Made by a program: the position numbers and the translations under genes. Shown piece by piece: positions 60,622 through 64,000 of a stretch of DNA of 64,000 nt (positions are counted from its first letter, which is position 1; every line of letters begins with the position of its first letter). Under the pieces are notes generated by a model. It ran no database searches, had not been told where the DNA came from, and worked only from the letters and a program-made list of their open reading frames with translations. The DNA is from Afifella pfennigii DSM 17143 (GTDB lineage: Bacteria; Pseudomonadota; Alphaproteobacteria; Rhizobiales; Afifellaceae). The DNA is taken from contig NZ_JHZK01000010.1 of assembly GCF_000688515.1 (NCBI RefSeq), positions 38,056 to 102,055 of the forward strand, given 5' to 3'.

Positions 60622-61584
60622 ATGACCCGAACCATCGTCGCCTCGGCAAGCCGCGAAGTCGTCATCGGCTTCGAGCAGCCCTTCTGCATCATCGGCGAGC
60701 GCATCAACCCGACCGGGCGCAAGAAGCTCGCCGCCGAGATGGTGGAAGGCAATTTCGAGACCGTGAAGGCCGACGCGCTGGCGCAGGTCGCCGCCGGCGC
60801 CACCATGCTCGACGTCAATGCCGGCGTCACCGCCGTCGACCCCAACGAGACGGAGCCGCCGCTTCTGGTGGAGACGCTGAAGATCTTGCAGTCGCTGGTC
60901 CAGGTGCCTTTGTGCATCGATTCCTCCGTGCCGGCGGCGCTGAAGGCGGGGCTGGAAGTCGCCGAAGGCCGTCCGCTGGTCAATTCCGTCACCGGCGAGG
61001 AGGACCGTCTGGAAGCCATCCTGCCGCTGGTGAAGAAATATGACGTGCCGGTGGTGGCCATCTCCAACGACGAGAGCGGCATCTCCGAGGACCCCGACGT
61101 GCGCTTCGCCGTCGCCAAGAAGATCGTGGAGCGCGCCGCCGATCACGGCATCAAGCCGGAGGATATCGTCGTCGATCCGCTGGTCATGCCGATCGGCGCG
61201 ATGGGCACGGCGGGGCTGCAGGTCTTCGCGCTGGTGCGACGCCTGCGCGAGGAACTGAAGGTCAACACGACCTGCGGGGCTTCCAACATCTCCTTCGGCC
61301 TGCCGCACCGGCACGGCATCAACGCCGCCTTCCTGCCGATGGCGATCGCTTCGGGGATGACATCGGCGATCATGAATCCCCTGCGCCCGCAGGAGATCGA
61401 GGCGGTGCGCGCGGCCAACGTGCTGATGGGCACCGACAGGGACTGCATGACCTGGATCACCTCCTATAAGGACTACCAGCCGGCCGCGGGCGGCACGCCA
61501 GCCGCACCCCCGCCGCCCTCCGCCGGCGCCGGCGGGCGCCGCCGCGGCGGACGCGAGGCGCGCAGGGCCAGGATCGGGGGGTGA
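60622..61584 (+). CDS. Methyltetrahydrofolate-corrinoid methyltransferase (pterin-binding)
   Basis: A 320-residue pterin-binding TIM barrel of the MtgA/AcsE/MetH-middle type that moves methyl groups between the methylated corrinoid protein and tetrahydrofolate. The folate-binding residues lie in IIGERINPTGRKKL, LDVNAG (64-68), CIDSS, NSVTGEEDRL and GASNISFGLP. The start is the ATG at 60622 after GGAAGGATTGAAC; a TTG two codons earlier is less likely. The C-terminal 30 residues are Pro then Arg/Gly-rich (GGRRRGGREARRARIGG from 304), beyond the normal end of the barrel near residue 285. Confidence 0.92.
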   Translation: MTRTIVASASREVVIGFEQPFCIIGERINPTGRKKLAAEMVEGNFETVKADALAQVAAGATMLDVNAGVTAVDPNETEPPLLVETLKILQSLVQVPLCIDSSVPAALKAGLEVAEGRPLVNSVTGEEDRLEAILPLVKKYDVPVVAISNDESGISEDPDVRFAVAKKIVERAADHGIKPEDIVVDPLVMPIGAMGTAGLQVFALVRRLREELKVNTTCGASNISFGLPHRHGINAAFLPMAIASGMTSAIMNPLRPQEIEAVRAANVLMGTDRDCMTWITSYKDYQPAAGGTPAAPPPPSAGAGGRRRGGREARRARIGG

Positions 61585-61628
61585 GGGCTCTGATCACCCA
61601 GCCTTCGGACCTTCACCCTTCCCCCAGC

Positions 61629-61649
61629 CCCTCCCCACGCGGGGGAGGG
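61629..61649. repeat. REP A-type hairpin, copy 4
   Basis: CCCTCCCC-ACGCG-GGGGAGGG, a perfect 8-bp stem in the gap before the reductive-activator gene. It resembles the A-hairpins at 58831 and 59315 and may act as a partial terminator or mRNA stabiliser. Confidence 0.6.
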
Positions 61650-61711
61650 CAACGGGACCGTGCCACCAGCAAAGGCTTGCGCGCCCGCTCAAGCCGTATG
61701 AACTCCATTCA

Positions 61712-63760
61712 GTGACCGAGCCCCAGAAAGACCCACTCGTCCTGTTCATGCCGTCCGGCCGGCGCGCACGTTTCGCCAAGGGCACGCCCGTGCTGGAGGC
61801 GGCGCGCCAGCTCGGCGTCTATATCGAATCGGTGTGCGGCGGGCGCGGCATCTGCGGGCGCTGCCAGATCGAGGTCGAAGAGGGGCATTTCGCCAAGCAC
61901 GGCATCAGCTCCTCGCCGGCGCACCTCACCGGCGTGACGGAGGCGGAAAACCGCTACTCTGAGAAACGTGTCCTCGCCGCAGGGCGGCGGCTATCCTGTC
62001 AGGCGCTGGTGGACGGCGATCTCGTCGTCGACGTGCCGCAGGACGTGCAGATCAACCGGCAGATCGTCAGAAAGCGCGCCGAGACGCGCCATATCGAGCG
62101 CGATCCGGCCACCCGCCTCTGCTATGTGGAGGTGGAGGAGCCGGACATGGAAAAGCCGCTCGGCGACGCCGACCGGCTCCTTCAGGCGCTTTCCGGCGAA
62201 TGGCAGCTGGAAAATCCGCGCATTGAGACAAGGCTCCTGCCCGACGTGCAGCGCCTCCTGCGCGAGGGCGAGTGGAAAGTCACCTGCGCCGTTCACGACG
62301 ACGGCGACGGGCCGCTGGTGACGGCCATCTGGCCGGGCTTTCACAACATCGCCTGCGGCATCGCCGTCGACATCGGCTCCACCACCATCGCCGCGCATCT
62401 TTCCTCCATGCTGTCGGGCCGCACGCTCGCCTCGGCCGGGGCGCCGAACCCGCAGATCCGCTTCGGGGAAGACCTGATGAGCCGGGTTTCCTACGTGATG
62501 ATGAACCCGGAAGGGCGGGCGGCGATGACCAAGGCCGTGCGCGAGGCGGTCGGCCAGCTCATCGCCCAGCTCGTTTCGGGGGCGGGCGTGAGCCAGGAGG
62601 ACGTCATTGAGGCGACCTTCGTCGCCAATCCGATCATGCACCACCTGTTTCTGGGCATCGATCCGACCGAACTCGGCGGGGCGCCCTTCGCACTCGCCGT
62701 CTCCGGCGCCGTCGCCTTTCCCGCCCGCGACATCGGCCTGCCGGTCAACGAGGGCGCGCGCGTCTATGTGCTGCCCTGCATCGCCGGCCATGTCGGCGCG
62801 GACGCGGCCGCCGTCACCCTCTCGGAGGGGCCGCACCGGGCCGAGGACATCACCCTCGTCGTCGATGTCGGCACCAATGCGGAGATCGTGCTGGGCAACA
62901 AGCACCGGTTGCTCGCCGCCTCCTCGCCGACCGGCCCGGCCTTCGAGGGCGCGGAGATATCCGGCGGCCAGCGCGCCGCGCCGGGCGCCATCGAGCGCGT
63001 CAGGATCGATCCGGAGACGCTGGAGCCGCGCGTCAAGGTGATCGGCGGCGAGGAATGGTCGAACGAGGACGGCTTCGACAAGGTGATGGAGGATGTCGGC
63101 GTCACCGGCATCTGCGGCTCCGGCATCATCGAGGTCGTCGGCGAGATGTACCTTGCCGGCATCATCGACGAGGACGGGGTGATCGACGGCAGGCTGGCGG
63201 AGACGTCGGACCGCATCCAGGCGAGCGGACGCACCTTCTCCTATCTCCTGTGGCGCGGCGGCGAGGCGGCGCGCAGCCAGGAGATCAAGATCCTGCAGAC
63301 CGACATCCGCGCCATCCAGCTCGCCAAGGCGGCGCTCTATGCCGGGGTGCGCCTGCTGATGGACAAGCTGGAGCTTGAGAGCGTGGAGGCGATCAAGCTC
63401 GCCGGCGCCTTCGGCTCCTATATCGACCCGAAATACGCCATGCTCATCGGCCTCATTCCCGATTGCCGGCTGGACAAGGTGAAGGGCGTCGGCAACGCGG
63501 CGGGAACGGGGGCGCGCATGGCGCTCCTCAACCGCGGCCACCGGCGCGAGATCGAGGAGGTGGTGCGAAAGATCGAAAAGATCGAGACGGCGCTGGAGCC
63601 GCGCTTCCAGGAGCATTTCGTCGCCGCCATGGCCTTCCCCAACAAGGCGCACGCCTTTCCGCACCTCGCCGAGGCGGTGAAGCTGCCGGCCCGCAAGGTG
63701 CTGGCGGAGGCCGAAGGGGGCGGAAGGCGGCGACGCGGCGGACGGCGCGGCACGCGCTGA
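61712..63760 (+). CDS. Corrinoid reductive activator ([2Fe-2S] ferredoxin + ASKHA/DUF4445)
   Basis: A 682-residue RACo/RamA-like ATP-dependent protein that returns inactive Co(II) corrinoid to Co(I). The N-terminal plant-type ferredoxin domain has C42, C48 and C51 (VCGGRGICGRC) and C96 (RRLSC), the spacing expected for one [2Fe-2S] cluster. A linker follows, then the ASKHA domain with GIAVDIGSTTIAAHL, NPQIRFGEDLMSRV, VDVGTNAEIVLG, GICGSGIIEVV and KLAGAFGSYIDP. It starts with GTG. The C-terminus ends in GGGRRRRGGRRGTR, past the last conserved block. It completes the methyl-transfer set. Confidence 0.93.
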   Translation: MTEPQKDPLVLFMPSGRRARFAKGTPVLEAARQLGVYIESVCGGRGICGRCQIEVEEGHFAKHGISSSPAHLTGVTEAENRYSEKRVLAAGRRLSCQALVDGDLVVDVPQDVQINRQIVRKRAETRHIERDPATRLCYVEVEEPDMEKPLGDADRLLQALSGEWQLENPRIETRLLPDVQRLLREGEWKVTCAVHDDGDGPLVTAIWPGFHNIACGIAVDIGSTTIAAHLSSMLSGRTLASAGAPNPQIRFGEDLMSRVSYVMMNPEGRAAMTKAVREAVGQLIAQLVSGAGVSQEDVIEATFVANPIMHHLFLGIDPTELGGAPFALAVSGAVAFPARDIGLPVNEGARVYVLPCIAGHVGADAAAVTLSEGPHRAEDITLVVDVGTNAEIVLGNKHRLLAASSPTGPAFEGAEISGGQRAAPGAIERVRIDPETLEPRVKVIGGEEWSNEDGFDKVMEDVGVTGICGSGIIEVVGEMYLAGIIDEDGVIDGRLAETSDRIQASGRTFSYLLWRGGEAARSQEIKILQTDIRAIQLAKAALYAGVRLLMDKLELESVEAIKLAGAFGSYIDPKYAMLIGLIPDCRLDKVKGVGNAAGTGARMALLNRGHRREIEEVVRKIEKIETALEPRFQEHFVAAMAFPNKAHAFPHLAEAVKLPARKVLAEAEGGGRRRRGGRRGTR

Positions 63761-64000
63761 GAGACAGCGTGCCGATGGGCACATGGAGAGCGCAAGGCCG
63801 CCGCTCTTGTCCCTCCCCCACGCTTTATCGTCATCGCCGGACTTGATCCGGCGAGCCATGCCGTGGCCGTAGAGACATGCCGCAGCCGGAGAGGACTGGA
63901 TGCCCGGGTCAAGCCCACGGCTGTCCGGTTTAATTTCACGCCCATTGCAGGAGCATTTGGTTGGGGTCCTTGGACGGCTCTGGGGGTGGCTCGATCAGGC
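63761..64000. other. Non-coding tail of window with REP-type palindrome
   Basis: No gene is supported here. From 63829 to 63921 is a REP-type element: CGTCATCGCCGGACTTGATC then GATGCCCGGGTCAAGCCC, of the same family as that at 38245. The remainder shows no recognisable feature before the window ends. Confidence 0.6.
63829..63921. repeat. REP-type palindromic repeat (CGTCAT-GCCGG family), second copy
   Basis: The left arm contains the near-palindrome GCCGGACTTGATCCGGC; the right part has TGGATGCCCGGGTCAAGCCC (63897-63916). It follows the reductive-activator gene by about 70 bases and may mark the operon's end. Confidence 0.65.

Overview
The window is a GC-rich alphaproteobacterial chromosome segment. 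Several things point to a Hyphomicrobiales-type organism: red-type (form IC) RuBisCO with CbbX, heterotetrameric sarcosine oxidase, a rhizavidin-like avidin, DUF992, DUF1194 and DUF1638 proteins, and GC-rich REP-type palindromes. The genus cannot be fixed from sequence alone. I see no rRNA, tRNA, CRISPR array, transposase, integrase or phage gene. Coding density is high and the main events are REP elements and one nested inverted-repeat element.

Layout. 1-1205: 3' part of an MFS transporter. 1261-1572: IsdG-like haem oxygenase. 1698-11685 (minus): one Calvin-Benson-Bassham operon transcribed cbbF-cbbP-cbbT-cbbA-cbbL-cbbS-cbbX-cbbE-thioredoxin-like-cbbZ, with cbbR divergent at 11808 across an AT-rich operator. 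12850-15256: small membrane protein, dihaem cytochrome c behind a 19-bp palindrome, DUF6980, HupE/UreJ. 15396-22940 (minus): fatty-acid beta-oxidation operon fadE-fadA-fadJ-acetyl-CoA hydrolase/transferase. 23055-24949: TRAP permease pair without a binding protein. 25132: TPR protein. 26029-31241: soxBDAG. 31273-31500: structured inverted-repeat element. 31509-35957: DUF1194, DUF4760, an enolase-superfamily dehydratase with an iron alcohol dehydrogenase, and a secreted protein. 36029-42187 (minus): peptide/opine-type ABC importer. 42492-47311: MttB-family methyltransferase, rhizavidin-like protein (minus), dimethylglycine dehydrogenase-like flavoenzyme. 47331-56298: RNase T2, PhnD-like protein, desaturase, XRE regulator, DUF992, homocysteine methyltransferase, S41 peptidase, adenylate cyclase, MAPEG protein. 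56318-63760: second MttB protein and, divergently, a corrinoid protein, a DUF559/DUF1638 composite ORF, a PF13769 protein, a methyltetrahydrofolate-corrinoid methyltransferase and a [2Fe-2S]/ASKHA reductive activator.

How the genes may work together. The outstanding system is a corrinoid-dependent demethylase set in what looks like an aerobe. Two non-pyrrolysine MttB-family enzymes would pass methyl groups from quaternary amines to the corrinoid protein and on to tetrahydrofolate. The DMGDH-like enzyme and sarcosine oxidase would remove the remaining N-methyl groups oxidatively, and the homocysteine methyltransferase could use a methyl donor for methionine. C1 units oxidised to CO2 could be re-fixed by the complete CBB operon. 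The methyl-transfer enzymes carry Arg/Gly-rich terminal tails while the corrinoid protein has a strongly acidic N-terminus, which suggests electrostatic assembly. DUF1638 and PF13769 in this cluster have no established role.
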